A DNA stretch of 64,000 nt from Stappia sp. 28M-7 (GCF_014252955.1 NZ_JACMIA010000001.1:2874258-2938257); one strand, 5' to 3'; shown: positions 51,850 through 60,943, counted from the stretch's first letter. The notes: generated by a model not told the origin, from the letters alone. Numbers and translations are program-made.

Positions 51850-51981
51850 TTAGTTTGCGATGGCCACGGTCGCGGGGGTGACATCCCCGCCGAACACATA
51901 CATCAGCGCAAGCGCGCCACCCGCCAGGAGAACGACCCAAGCCGTTACACCCCAACAGGATTTCTGAACCTGTTCGTCCAT
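51850..51981 (-). CDS. Small single-span membrane protein (43 aa)
   Basis: A 44-codon frame reads MDEQVQKSCWGVTAWVVLLAGGALALMY and ends FGGDVTPATVAIAN. It has one hydrophobic helix (about residues 12-29) and a short acidic-to-neutral C-terminal tail. An AAGGAA lies 5 nt before the ATG and a terminator-like stem follows the stop, so it looks like a real expression unit. I know of no function. Small single-span proteins like this often modulate a larger membrane complex, which is inference only. Confidence 0.6.
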   Translation of the reverse strand: MDEQVQKSCWGVTAWVVLLAGGALALMYVFGGDVTPATVAIAN

Positions 51982-52432
51982 GAAGTTCCTTGTTGCCCGA
52001 GTGTGGCGGCGCGTGTTTTGCCCCCAAGCGCCGCGTTCGGTCTGCAGCGGGATTTAACGATTTGGCAATTATTTCGCAAGCGCAAAAAATGTGCGAGCTG
52101 ACCTGCACGTCACGCATGACAGTTCGATGACCCTCGCCAATCCTCTCGCGATTCTTGCGCGCAAGCGTCTCGAAATTTTGCGACGAGCTCTCGAAATCCG
52201 TATCGAATTTCGAAAATTTTCGAGACTCCCGTCTCGAAATCGCGACCCGGCGTCGCCGCCGAAAACAGGGATAAGCGCCGGCGCAGACAAGCAGTCGATC
52301 GGACACGCAGCCAACGGGGATAGTTGGCCCACCGTTAAAGTTGACAAATTGACTCCAGTTATTTTTGCCCGGAGTTTGCGCCAAGGGCGGGTGCTGCTCG
52401 TCCGTTCGGCCCACAAGCGAAAGGCCTGCTGC
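51982..52432. other. AT-rich intergenic region with repeated TCTCGAAAT motifs
   Basis: These 451 bases lie between divergent units: the 43-aa gene to the left and a two-gene unit to the right. Composition is clearly more AT-rich than the flanks. The centre (52168-52240) holds three TCTCGAAAT copies plus a perfect 14-bp palindrome. No coding frame is convincing; a long open frame that reaches the next gene from 52091 looks like read-through noise. Confidence 0.55.
52168..52240. repeat. TCTCGAAAT repeat cluster with TCGAAAATTTTCGA palindrome
   Basis: TCTCGAAAT is found at 52168-52176, 52189-52197 and 52232-52240. Between them, TCGAAAATTTTCGA at 52210-52223 is a perfect palindrome that continues into an inverted TCTCGAAAA copy. 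Copy spacing is 21 bp then 43 bp, near whole helical turns (two and four). It lies 193-265 bp upstream of the next gene. This looks like an operator array for an unidentified regulator. Confidence 0.6.
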
Positions 52433-53203
52433 TTGAAAAGATCGATAGCTCTCTTGCTCGCGCTTGCGCTCGCACCGGCTTATGGCCCCTCGTCTGCGAC
52501 AGCTGCCACAGCGGCCCCCTTTACCGGCCAACCGGCCTGCACCGGATCGACGCTGAGCGAGGAGCAACGGCAGACGCTCATGCGCGACTACTACCGCCTC
52601 GTGAAGGCGAGCTACCGCGAACTCAAGGAAAGTGCCCGACGGGTGACCGCCGCCAAGGCGATCGAGGAACAGAAAGCTCTCGCGGACGAGCTTGGCGAGC
52701 GCCATCAGCGACTTCGCGAGGAGCAGGAGCGTATAATCGGCCAGCTGCCGAAGTGCTCCTCGATCACCCGGAAGGAGTATTTCGAAAAAAACTTCCTCGG
52801 CGCCATCGTCTACAAGATCGACATGTCGATGTACTCGGCCAGAGAACTCGTCGACTTGACGCGAGAGAGGGTGGAAGCGCAGATCCGCGACGCTGAGATC
52901 ATCGCGCGCGCCACGGGCGCACCGTTCTTCATGGGATTCCCCTGCGACGTCGCGGCCCCGGACGACGATTATGCGCGAAGGCGGGTGCTGCTCGCCCGCT
53001 ACGAATACATGAAGGAATTCACTGAAAACGGGATCGGCAGTTTTCTTGAGACCGCCGAACGGTCACGCGACGACCGGCAATTCAGCCGAGCAGTCGAGCG
53101 TCTCTACGATTCTACCTACACCGCCGAACAGGCGGAAAGCGAGCAAACCGTCTGCAACCCCGGGGTCGCAGATCAGTACGAGAAGAAATTGCTTCAGGAA
53201 TAA
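52433..53203 (+). CDS. Secreted coiled-coil protein of unknown function (four Cys)
   Basis: This 256-residue protein starts with a TTG that gives a strong signal peptide (MKRSIALLLALALAPAYGPSSATA); AAAGG lies about 9 nt before it. The mature chain is highly helical and charged (QRQTLMRDYYRLVKASYRELKESARRVTAAKAIEEQKALADELGERHQRLREEQERI). Four cysteines, at 36, 108, 171 and 241, could form two disulfides. I recognise no family. It lies behind the TCTCGAAAT repeats and 14 bp before an intracellular acidic partner gene. A GTG at 52391 is an alternative start. Transfer from another genome is possible, given the lower GC of the unit. Confidence 0.65.
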   Translation: MKRSIALLLALALAPAYGPSSATAATAAPFTGQPACTGSTLSEEQRQTLMRDYYRLVKASYRELKESARRVTAAKAIEEQKALADELGERHQRLREEQERIIGQLPKCSSITRKEYFEKNFLGAIVYKIDMSMYSARELVDLTRERVEAQIRDAEIIARATGAPFFMGFPCDVAAPDDDYARRRVLLARYEYMKEFTENGIGSFLETAERSRDDRQFSRAVERLYDSTYTAEQAESEQTVCNPGVADQYEKKLLQE

Positions 53204-53217
53204 GAGGTTAAGTGACA

Positions 53218-53667
53218 ATGGCAGAAAAACTCGGATTTCAGCACAACCTCCAAGACGCCTTCAGGTTCTATAACAACGCGAACGACCAAGAAATTCTCAA
53301 TAGGATGGCACACAACGCCGGTGCAGCGGCCGCGAGCCCAGGTGCTGTCGAAGGAGCACGATTGCTTTATGAAAATTATCTTCTCCAGGAGGTAAGGCAA
53401 GGCCGCGAAACACTCAGGCATGAAGCATTCAACTTCATCGAAACCGATCCGCAGGAGTCCGTATTCTACAACAATGGAGATGTAGACCCAGAATATGTCT
53501 CGAGCTCTTTGGCCATGATGGGATACGGATTCAACGCAGAATCAAGTATAGAAACTGTATTGGCGGATCATCCGGATTTCATTGAGATCGATAACTATTC
53601 CGAGGGCGTCGACTTCATTGCTGAAGTTCTGGAGCAGTTGTTCATTGACGATCAATGGGCCTTTTAG
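53218..53667 (+). CDS. Acidic cytoplasmic protein of unknown function
   Basis: This 149-residue protein has no signal peptide, no cysteine and a very acidic C-terminal half (NNGDVDPEYVSSSLAMMGYGFNAESSIETVLADHPDFIEIDNYSEGVDFIAEVLEQLFIDDQWAF). Its N-terminal half is helical. Composition is distinctly AT-rich compared with flanks. It follows the secreted four-Cys protein by 14 bp, so they are one operon. I recognise no family. A secreted protein followed by a small acidic cytoplasmic one resembles effector/immunity or adaptor layouts, but nothing here proves it. AGAGG precedes; GTG 53212 is an alternative start. Confidence 0.65.
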   Translation: MAEKLGFQHNLQDAFRFYNNANDQEILNRMAHNAGAAAASPGAVEGARLLYENYLLQEVRQGRETLRHEAFNFIETDPQESVFYNNGDVDPEYVSSSLAMMGYGFNAESSIETVLADHPDFIEIDNYSEGVDFIAEVLEQLFIDDQWAF

Positions 53668-53797
53668 AAGACCACAGCCCCTTCAGCCAGATCGTGTGAA
53701 CGAACCGGACCGGACGCCGATCAGATCATTCTTGCCCCGGCGGCTGGCACGATGCCGCCGCCGGATTTTCACTCGACCAGCAAGGCCGCAGGCCTGC

Positions 53798-55267
53798 TTA
53801 CGCGATGGAGCGGGAGGCCTCGCGAACCTTTACCGTGGCATGTTCGACCCGCTCGGTCTCCGCCGACAGCGACTGCATGTTGCCGCTGATCGCAACGACG
53901 CCGGCATGGGCCTGCTGCATGTTGCCGGAAATATCGCGGGTCACGGCGGACTGCTGCTCGATCGCCGCGGCGACGCTTGCCGAAATATCGCTGATCTCCT
54001 GAATGATCTGCATGATCGCCTGGATGGAGCCCTCTGCCTCGGAAGAGGATTCCTGCACGGACGCAATGCGCGAGCTGATGTCCTCGGTTGCCTTCGAGGT
54101 CTGCGCCGCAAGGTTCTTGACCTCGCCGGCCACCACGGCGAACCCCTTGCCGGCTTCTCCGGCGCGGGCGGCCTCGATGGTGGCGTTGAGCGCCAGGAGA
54201 TTGGTCTGCGAGGCGATGCTGTCGATCAGTTCCAGCACCTCGCCGATCTTGCGGGCATTGGCCGCAAGCCCGGTCATGACGGCCGAGGAATTGCGTGCCT
54301 CCTCGACGGCGCGCCCGGCCACGTGCATAGCCTGGTCCACCTGCCGGTTGATCTCACCGATGGAGGCGACGAGCTCTTCCGTCGCGGAGGCGACCGCCTG
54401 CACATTGCCGGAGGCCTGCAAGGACGAGGCGGAGGCGTCGGCCGCCTGGGCGCTCGCCTGGGTAATCGCGGCGACAACGGAGTCCAGATCGCCGTCGATC
54501 TGCTTCTGAACGGCCTCGCGGCGCCGTCGCAGCTGCACCTGCGCCGTGCGGTCGGTGGCGAACTTGACCACCTTCACCGGTTTGCCGTCCTCGTCGAGGA
54601 TCGGATTGTAGCTCGCCTGGATCCAGACTTCCTTGCCGCCCTTGCCGAAGCGAAGAAACTCATTCGCCTGGAAGCGGCCGCTGCGCAGCTCTTCCCAGAA
54701 CCGGCGATACTCGGGGCTGCGGGCGTAGTCCTCGCTGACGAACATGCGGTGGTTCTTGCCGACGATCTCGTCGAGCCGATAGCCCATGGCCTTCAGGAAG
54801 TTGTCGTTGGCATCCAGGATCGTGCCGTCCATCGAGAAGCTGATCACGGCCTGCGAGCGGCGGATCGCGTCGATCTCGCCGGCCACCTCGAGGCTGCGCC
54901 GCTTTGCATCGGTGATGTTGGCGGCGATCTTCACCACCCGCACGGTGCGCCCGGCGCGGTCGAAGACCGGATTGTAGGTGGCCTGCAGCCAGATATCCCG
55001 GCCGTCCTTGCCGATGCGGCGGAACTCGCCGGAGCGCAGAGCGCCGCCCCCCAGAGAAGACCAGAAGGCGCGATACTCTTCGCTCTCGCGATCGGCGCGC
55101 CTCACGAACATGCTGTGATGCTTGCCACGGATTTCCTCAAGTCGGTAACCAACCGCCTTCAGGAAATTCTCGTTGGCATCGATGATGGTGCCGTCCGGGC
55201 TGAATTGAATGATCGCCTGTGACCGACCGATAGCCTCGATAAACGCCATCTTTTTATCGTAGAACAT
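53798..55267 (-). CDS. Soluble methyl-accepting chemotaxis protein with two PAS domains
   Basis: This 489-residue chemoreceptor has no membrane helix. Two tandem PAS domains occupy residues about 5-115 ([37 protein letters not shown]) and 125-240 ([37 protein letters not shown]), each with a PAC end. The cytoplasmic signalling hairpin carries the canonical tip [34 protein letters not shown]. It probably senses an intracellular redox or energy cue. The start ATG 55267 follows GGGAGA by 8 nt. There is no CheA/CheW gene nearby. Confidence 0.94.
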   Translation of the reverse strand: MFYDKKMAFIEAIGRSQAIIQFSPDGTIIDANENFLKAVGYRLEEIRGKHHSMFVRRADRESEEYRAFWSSLGGGALRSGEFRRIGKDGRDIWLQATYNPVFDRAGRTVRVVKIAANITDAKRRSLEVAGEIDAIRRSQAVISFSMDGTILDANDNFLKAMGYRLDEIVGKNHRMFVSEDYARSPEYRRFWEELRSGRFQANEFLRFGKGGKEVWIQASYNPILDEDGKPVKVVKFATDRTAQVQLRRRREAVQKQIDGDLDSVVAAITQASAQAADASASSLQASGNVQAVASATEELVASIGEINRQVDQAMHVAGRAVEEARNSSAVMTGLAANARKIGEVLELIDSIASQTNLLALNATIEAARAGEAGKGFAVVAGEVKNLAAQTSKATEDISSRIASVQESSSEAEGSIQAIMQIIQEISDISASVAAAIEQQSAVTRDISGNMQQAHAGVVAISGNMQSLSAETERVEHATVKVREASRSIA

Positions 55268-55604
55268 GGAGTCATTCTCCCGAGAACTCAACTCGGGCAG
55301 CGTACTACCGATCGTATTTAGAAACTCCTAATCCGATTAAATAAATCAAGCTCCCATAATAATACTATGGGACTATAATGTATAAAATTTTATCCAAAAC
55401 CGACAGTATATAAGTAAAATACCTCAACGGCACTTCTGAATAAAACGCCGGAAATTTCTTCCCTCGCATTTTGCCGCACAAAAGGGCAAAAAACGACGGG
55501 AAAGGCATCGGGGCGTTCCCGTATGCAGGCGGTTGATCCTTATCGCATACGAGGCCAGACTTCGGCAGAAAAATACCGTAACGGAACATCCAAGGACAGC
55601 GAAA
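55268..55604. other. AT-rich divergent promoter region between chemoreceptor and DUF599 genes
   Basis: No gene is seen. The stretch 55305-55460 is strongly AT-rich and contains a small stem (CCCATA 55353-55358 with TATGGG 55366-55371) followed by CTATAATG, a good -10-like TATAAT at 55374. It probably supplies the rightward DUF599 promoter and the leftward chemoreceptor promoter. Confidence 0.5.
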
Positions 55605-56363
55605 ATGATCAACCTGGCCGGAACGGATCTGGCGGCACTGGCCTGGTTCATCGCCGCGTGGCTGGGATTCAACGTTCTGGTGGAGCTGTCACCGCTGAAA
55701 AGACGCACCCTGTCCTATCAGATGAACATGCATCGCCGCGGCTGGATGGAGATGATGAGTCGCCGCCCGGTGCGGATCATGGATGTGGGGATCGCCGCCG
55801 GCCTGCAGCAGGGTACGGGCTTTTTCGCCTCCACCTCGCTGCTGGCGATCGGTGGCTGCTTCGCGCTGCTGACCTCGACCGATTCGATCCTGAAGATGAT
55901 GAGCGATCTCGGCCTCAAGGGCGGCGGCAACCCGGCGCTGTGGGAGCTGAAGGTGATCGGCCTGACGCTGATCTACGCCTATGCCTTCTTCAAGTTCGGC
56001 TGGGCCTACCGGCTGTTCAACTATGCCACGATCCTGATGGGGGCGATGCCGGAGGAGAATGCGCCCGAGTTGCATCGCCGCGCCTTCGCCGAGAAGGCGG
56101 CCGGGATCATGGTGCTCGCCGGCACGCATTTCAATCGCGGCCAGCGGGCCTTCTTCTTCTCCGTCGGCTATCTCGGCTGGTTCGTCGACCCGCGCGTGTT
56201 CATGGCCACCACGCTCTTCGTGGTCTGCGTGCTGGCCCGCCGTCAGTTCGCCTCCAGGGCAAGGGCGCTGGCAGCCGAATTGCACCAGCTGCCATCCGCC
56301 CCGATCGAACCGGCCGGCGGCATGAACACCGATACGGGCTCCTCGAACCCCTTCACCCGGTAG
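55605..56363 (+). CDS. DUF599 family membrane protein
   Basis: This 252-residue polytopic protein matches DUF599, with about four to five helices (LAALAWFIAAWLGFNVLVEL; GTGFFASTSLLAIGGCFALL; VIGLTLIYAYAFFKFGWAYRLFNYATILMGAMP; AFFFSVGYLGWFVDPRVFMATTLFVVCVLA). Function is unknown. The ATG follows AAGGA. Its last 121 bp (56243-56363) overlap the 3' end of the convergent cyclase gene in antisense. The C terminus (AELHQLPSAPIEPAGGMNTDTGSSNPFTR) lies beyond the last helix and may be dispensable, which could explain the overlap. Confidence 0.88.
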   Translation: MINLAGTDLAALAWFIAAWLGFNVLVELSPLKRRTLSYQMNMHRRGWMEMMSRRPVRIMDVGIAAGLQQGTGFFASTSLLAIGGCFALLTSTDSILKMMSDLGLKGGGNPALWELKVIGLTLIYAYAFFKFGWAYRLFNYATILMGAMPEENAPELHRRAFAEKAAGIMVLAGTHFNRGQRAFFFSVGYLGWFVDPRVFMATTLFVVCVLARRQFASRARALAAELHQLPSAPIEPAGGMNTDTGSSNPFTR

Positions 56364-57487
56364 CTGCCGAGCGCGCCGGCATGGCACCCCATCAGGTCGG
56401 CGATGGCATCCGAGACGAGAATGTCCTGTTCCAGGTCGCGGGTCAGCGCGGCGATGCGCGCGGCGAGATTGACCACCGGCCCGACGACCGTGAAGTCGAG
56501 CCGCGCCTCGGCCCCGACATTGCCGAAGAACACATCTCCCGCATGCAGCGCGATACCGACGCGCAGGGGCGGCTTCTCGGCGCAGCAGTCGCGGTTCATC
56601 TCTGAGAGCGAGGCCGTTGCCTCGCGCGCGGCCAGCAGCGCCTGACGCGCCGCATGGCGGGCACTGTCCTCGCTGGCATAGGGGAAGACCGCCATCACCT
56701 CGTCGCCGATGAACTTCAGCACTTCCCCGTCATGGGCCTCGACCGCGCGGGTGACGGCATCGAAATAACCGTTGAGCAGGCTGATCAGCTTGTCGCCCGG
56801 CAGCACGTTGGACAATTCGGTATAGCCGCGCAGGTCGAAAAAGCCGACCACGGCGGAAATCGTCTCGCCGTCGCCGCGCTTGACCGTACCGGCGAGCACC
56901 CGCGCGCCCGCGCGCCGGCCGACATAGGTGTCGAGCAGCGTGTGGCTCATCCGCTTCAGCGTGTAGAGCTCGCACAGGAGCGCCAGCGGCCGGGCGATCG
57001 TGTCGAGCAGCGAGATCTCCGCGCCGGAAAAGCCGCCCGTGCGGCGGGTGGCAAAGGTGACGCCCTTCACCGTGCCGTCGGAAAACGGCAGGGGCAGCGC
57101 GACATAATCGGTGTACCCGGCCTCCAGCAGCTCCGGCACGATGCCGTAGGCCGGCAGCTCGCCGCCCGCGCGCAGGCGAATGCGCACGCTGCGGCGCTCG
57201 GAGAACACCACCTTGAAGGGGCTGTTGTCGTAGGCCTTGATGCTCTCAGCCGTCTCCATGTAACGGCGCAGCTCGATGCCCTGCTCCGCCGTCCAGGTGA
57301 TGCCTTCGGTGCGCACGTTGGGGTGCATCACCGAAATGCCGGTGACCACCCGGTCGACCTGAACGCCAGCCTCGTTGAGCCGCATCGCCAGCGTCTCGAT
57401 CAGCGTCGAGACTTCCTCCACCTGCACCGCGTCGCCATGGAGCCACTCCATGACCTCGGCGGCGACGAGACTTGCACTGATTGTCAT
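56243..57487 (-). CDS. Class III adenylate/guanylate cyclase
   Basis: This 414-residue protein has a C-terminal cyclase homology domain from about residue 205. Two metal-binding Asp residues are visible, D218 in VVGFFDLRGYTELSN and D262 in KFIGDEVMAVFP, followed by FTVVGPVVNLAARIAAL. The N-terminal 200 residues form a GAF-like sensory part with no signal peptide or membrane helix. It resembles the soluble cyclases common in Hyphomicrobiales. The stop lies inside the DUF599 gene, overlapping it tail to tail by 121 bp. Whether ATP or GTP is the substrate cannot be told here. Confidence 0.92.
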   Translation of the reverse strand: MTISASLVAAEVMEWLHGDAVQVEEVSTLIETLAMRLNEAGVQVDRVVTGISVMHPNVRTEGITWTAEQGIELRRYMETAESIKAYDNSPFKVVFSERRSVRIRLRAGGELPAYGIVPELLEAGYTDYVALPLPFSDGTVKGVTFATRRTGGFSGAEISLLDTIARPLALLCELYTLKRMSHTLLDTYVGRRAGARVLAGTVKRGDGETISAVVGFFDLRGYTELSNVLPGDKLISLLNGYFDAVTRAVEAHDGEVLKFIGDEVMAVFPYASEDSARHAARQALLAAREATASLSEMNRDCCAEKPPLRVGIALHAGDVFFGNVGAEARLDFTVVGPVVNLAARIAALTRDLEQDILVSDAIADLMGCHAGALGSYRVKGFEEPVSVFMPPAGSIGADGSWCNSAASALALEAN

Positions 57488-57685
57488 GCGCGGCGCCCCT
57501 TTGGCGTTACACCGTCCGGCATCCGCAATACCGGCGGCCGTCCCGCGCCGCACACGGCACGAGCAAACTGATTGCGTGCAGGCCCGCCCCGCGCGCGTGT
57601 TGTCATGTGGTGCGCGAGGACGCGGAAGGGAAGATGGCAAGGCGCCGCTCCCCTTCACAAGATCCTGATCCCGAAACCGGACCTA
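57488..57685. other. Gap between the cyclase start and the MITE-like element
   Basis: About 200 bases upstream of the leftward cyclase gene. No gene is visible; it probably holds the cyclase promoter. The MITE-like element directly to the right carries no gene either, so 57488-57948 as a whole is non-coding. Confidence 0.5.
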
Positions 57686-57949
57686 GGTCGTGAACTCATA
57701 ATTCTGTCGAGAAACGGTATGCCCGAACCCGATCGGATACAAGGAGCAAGGCCGCAGGAAACCATTAGGTTTTCAAGGGCTTGCGACGCTGTTGCCGGCG
57801 GGTTCCGGCATACCCGAAGGGCGCCGTTCGAGCTTCGATCTGCGGCGTCGGATCGCTCGGCCGGGGGACCTGCCCCGGCCATCGTGCTCCTCCTGGCATA
57901 TCATTGCCCGAACGGACGCCGTTTCCGGCACAATTATGAGTTCACGACC
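57686..57949. mobile_element. MITE-like element with 18-bp terminal inverted repeats
   Basis: The ends are GGTCGTGAACTCATAATT at 57686-57703 and its exact complement at 57932-57949, and similarity continues with a few mismatches to about 32 bp. The element is 264 bp long and has no transposase frame, so it would be a non-autonomous MITE. The same CTAG (57683-57686 and 57949-57952) or TA borders both ends, matching target duplications of IS5-group or IS630 elements. The right border supplies the TAG stop of der. Source family is inferred. Confidence 0.75.
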
Positions 57950-59436
57950 TAGTGGATCTTGCGCTTCTTTGCCTTCGCCGCATAGGGGTTCTCGCCCTTG
58001 CGGTAACTGAGGCGGATCGGCGTGCCGGGCATGTTGAACGTCTCGCGCAAGCCGTTGACCAGGTAGCGCGTATAGCTCTCCGGCAGCACCTCGGGACGCG
58101 AACAGAAGACGACGAAATGCGGCGGGCGCGCCTTCACCTGGGTGACGTAGCGCAGCTTGATGCGCCGGCCGGCCACCGCCGGGGGCGGATGGTGGACCAG
58201 CACGCCGTCGAGCCAGCGGTTGAGACGCGAGGTCGACACGCGCCGGTTCCACATGTCGTAGGACTGGAAGGCCGCGTCCATCAGCTTGTCGAGGCCGCGC
58301 CCGTGCAGGCCCGACAGGGTGACGATGCGCACGCCGCGGATCTGGTTGAGATAGCGCTCGGTCGCATCGGAGATGCGCTGCATCGCCTCGGCGTGGTCCT
58401 CGATCAGGTCCCACTTGTTGATGGCGATCACCACGGCGCGGCCTTCGCGCGCGACGAGGTCGATGATCTGCAGGTCCTGCTTCTCGAAGGGAATGGTCGC
58501 ATCCAGCGTGACGATGACCACCTCGGCGAACTTGATCGCGCGCAGCGCGTCGGCGACGGAGAGCTTTTCCAGCTTCTCCTGCACCCGCGCCTTGCGGCGG
58601 ATGCCGGCGGTGTCGAACATCTTCACGTGCCGGTCGCGCCAGACCCAGTCGACGGAGATGGAATCGCGCGTGATGCCGGCTTCCGGGCCGGTGAGCAGGC
58701 GCTCTTCGCCCAGGAACCGGTTGATCAGCGTCGACTTGCCCGCATTGGGACGGCCGACGACGGCCACGCGCAAGGGACGCTGGGCACTGCCGGCGGGCGG
58801 GCCCTTGTCCTCTTCTTCCACGACCTCGCCATCCTCGTCGGTGGCAAGCTCGACATCGGTCTCGGCGATCTCGCCCGGCGGCAGCGCCGCTTCCGCGGCC
58901 CGCGCCTCGGCGGCAATCAGGGCTTCCTCGCGCTCCTCCACCGCATCGACCACCGGCCGCAGCGCCTGGTAGAGATCGGCCAGGCCCTCGCCGTGCTCGG
59001 CGGACATGGCCACCGGCTCGCCGAAGCCGAGGCTGTAGGCCTCGTAGAGCCCGCTCTCGCCCGAGCGCCCTTCCGCCTTGTTGGCGATCAGGATGACGGT
59101 CTTGTCGCTCCGCCGCAGCACGTTGGCGAAATGACTGTCGCTCGGCGTGATGCCCGCGCGCGCATCGATCACGAACAGCACCGCATCGGCATCGGCGATG
59201 GCTTCGTCGGTCTGGGCCCGCATGCGACCCTCGAGGCTGGCGGCGTCCGCCTCCTCGAGACCGGCAGTGTCGAGGATGGTGAAGCGCAGATCTCCGAGGC
59301 GCGCGTCGCCCGGACGGCGATCACGGGTCACGCCCGGCGTGTCGTCCACCAGCGCCAGCCGCTTGCCGACCAGACGGTTGAAAAGGGTGGACTTGCCGAC
59401 GTTCGGGCGTCCGATGATGGCGATCTTGGCAGGCAC
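57949..59436 (-). CDS. der: Ribosome-associated GTPase Der (EngA)
   Basis: This 495-residue protein has two tandem GTPase domains and a C-terminal KH-like domain; it is essential for 50S assembly. The first P-loop is GRPNVGKST (residues 8-16), the second GRPNAGKST, followed by [28 protein letters not shown] and an NKWD motif. The linker between domains is long and acidic ([17 protein letters not shown]). The C terminus ends KRKIH, and its TAG stop is part of the CTAG flanking a MITE-like element, so the original 3' end may have been altered. Confidence 0.96.
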   Translation of the reverse strand: MPAKIAIIGRPNVGKSTLFNRLVGKRLALVDDTPGVTRDRRPGDARLGDLRFTILDTAGLEEADAASLEGRMRAQTDEAIADADAVLFVIDARAGITPSDSHFANVLRRSDKTVILIANKAEGRSGESGLYEAYSLGFGEPVAMSAEHGEGLADLYQALRPVVDAVEEREEALIAAEARAAEAALPPGEIAETDVELATDEDGEVVEEEDKGPPAGSAQRPLRVAVVGRPNAGKSTLINRFLGEERLLTGPEAGITRDSISVDWVWRDRHVKMFDTAGIRRKARVQEKLEKLSVADALRAIKFAEVVIVTLDATIPFEKQDLQIIDLVAREGRAVVIAINKWDLIEDHAEAMQRISDATERYLNQIRGVRIVTLSGLHGRGLDKLMDAAFQSYDMWNRRVSTSRLNRWLDGVLVHHPPPAVAGRRIKLRYVTQVKARPPHFVVFCSRPEVLPESYTRYLVNGLRETFNMPGTPIRLSYRKGENPYAAKAKKRKIH

Positions 59437-59505
59437 GGTCCTGTAACCCCGGAAATGGCGAAAGCCCGGGCGGAATACACCCGCCGCGGGCCTGGATCAA
59501 ATGAA

Positions 59506-59535
59506 GCATCCCGCGCCGGCACGGACGCGGGATGC
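59506..59535 (-). terminator. Hairpin downstream of bamB
   Basis: GCATCCCGCG and CGCGGGATGC form a perfect 10-bp stem with a 10-base loop, between bamB and der on the minus strand, 44 bp after the bamB stop. A weak T-rich tail (TTCATTTG) follows. It may only attenuate read-through from bamB into der, since both are leftward. Confidence 0.6.
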
Positions 59536-59578
59536 GAGAAGCGAAGGAGCCGGCCGGGCGATGCGCGCCCGCGCCCCG

Positions 59579-60943
59579 TCAGTTGAACGCGACGACGTCG
59601 CCCTTGGAGGTGATGGTCACCATCCGTCCGCCGGCGATGATCGGGGTCACGTAGATGTCTTCGGATGTCTGCGACACGCCGAGCACACGGCCCGAGGTGG
59701 CATCCACCCGCACAAGCCGGCCGTCGCTGGAGGCCGCGACGAGCACGCCGTTGGCGAGCACCGGGCCGGCCCAGTTGATGCGGCTCTTCTTCTTGCCTTC
59801 GACATTCGGCAACACGGTGCGCCACAGCGGCTTGCCGGTGGAGCGCTCCAGCGCAACCATGCGGTCCTCGATATCGATCAGGAACACGCTGCCGCCGGAC
59901 ACGATGGGCGTATGCAGCGACCCGACGTCCTGCTCCCACACGCGCTCGCCGTTGCGCAGCCGCGAGGCGACGAGACGGCCCGACACGCCGGAGGCGAAGA
60001 CCATGTCGCCATTGACGACGGGGCTGGCCGAAACGTCGGTGAAGCCGGAGACCGCACGGGTGCGGTAGGAGCGGGTCACGCCCTCGACCCATTTCGGCTC
60101 GCCGTTCTTCATGTCGAGCGCCATCACCTCGCCGGAGGTGAAGGGCACGATGACGGTGCCGCTGGAAATCGCCGGATTGGCGAAGGCGAGCAAGCCGCTG
60201 CTTTCGGCGATGCCGGCATAGGTCCAGCGCTCTGCGCCGTCGTCCTGGGCCGCCGCATGAACCTCACCGGTCTGGGTGACGGCGACGACCGTGCCGCCGG
60301 CCGCGGCCGGGGCCTGGCGGGCCGGAGCGTTGATGCTCTTGGTCCAAAGCACCGCGCCGGACGAGGCGTCCAGTGCGACGAGCTGGCTGTAGCCGGTGGC
60401 GACGAAGACGCGGCCGCCATCGACGGCGACGCCGCCGCCGGATGCAACGCCGCTCTCGCCCTCGGGCCGCAGCGAGCGGCGCCACAGGCGGCCGCCATTG
60501 GTCGACAGTGCGGTCACATCGCCATTCTGGTTGTAGACGAAGATGCGGCCATTGTCGGAAACGGGACGCGCGGCAATGCGCACGGTGCCGGAGAACATGC
60601 CGCCGCCGCTGCCGCCGACGGAGGCACGCCACGCACGGCCGCCGGAGATCGAGGCCGCGACATTGCCGGAATTGTTGCCGGCATCACCCCCGCCCTGCCG
60701 CCATTCGACGGAGCTGGCCGAGCCGATGCTGGCGGTCTTGTTGCCTTCCTCGCCACCCGGAACGGCATTGTCGAACAGCGCCTCGCGCTCGCCCGGCAGG
60801 ACCGTTTCCTTGGAGAAGGGATTGAGATCGGACAGCGACGAACAGCCGGCCAGCGCCAGCGCCGCCAGCGACAGGGTCGCGGCGCGCAGGAAGGTGCGGG
60901 ATCCGTTGCGGCCGAACGCGTGACTATTCGCTCGAATGCTCAT
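59579..60943 (-). CDS. bamB: Outer-membrane assembly lipoprotein BamB
   Basis: This 454-residue lipoprotein has a signal ending LALAGC, with the acylated Cys34, and an eight-bladed PQQ-like beta propeller of repeats such as GAVLWTKSINAPARQAPAAAGGTVVAVT and GKPLWRTVLPNVEGKKKSRINWAGPVLANGVLVAASSDGRLVRVD. BamB assists BamA in inserting outer-membrane proteins. The stop of the upstream TPR gene overlaps its start by one base. The yfgM-bamB-der gene order is widely conserved and supports the calls. Confidence 0.92.
   Translation of the reverse strand: MSIRANSHAFGRNGSRTFLRAATLSLAALALAGCSSLSDLNPFSKETVLPGEREALFDNAVPGGEEGNKTASIGSASSVEWRQGGGDAGNNSGNVAASISGGRAWRASVGGSGGGMFSGTVRIAARPVSDNGRIFVYNQNGDVTALSTNGGRLWRRSLRPEGESGVASGGGVAVDGGRVFVATGYSQLVALDASSGAVLWTKSINAPARQAPAAAGGTVVAVTQTGEVHAAAQDDGAERWTYAGIAESSGLLAFANPAISSGTVIVPFTSGEVMALDMKNGEPKWVEGVTRSYRTRAVSGFTDVSASPVVNGDMVFASGVSGRLVASRLRNGERVWEQDVGSLHTPIVSGGSVFLIDIEDRMVALERSTGKPLWRTVLPNVEGKKKSRINWAGPVLANGVLVAASSDGRLVRVDATSGRVLGVSQTSEDIYVTPIIAGGRMVTITSKGDVVAFN

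Noticed and set aside
52091-52432. N-terminal extension of the secreted four-Cys protein
   Set aside because: It would bury the signal peptide, crosses the TCTCGAAAT repeats and has no coding character.
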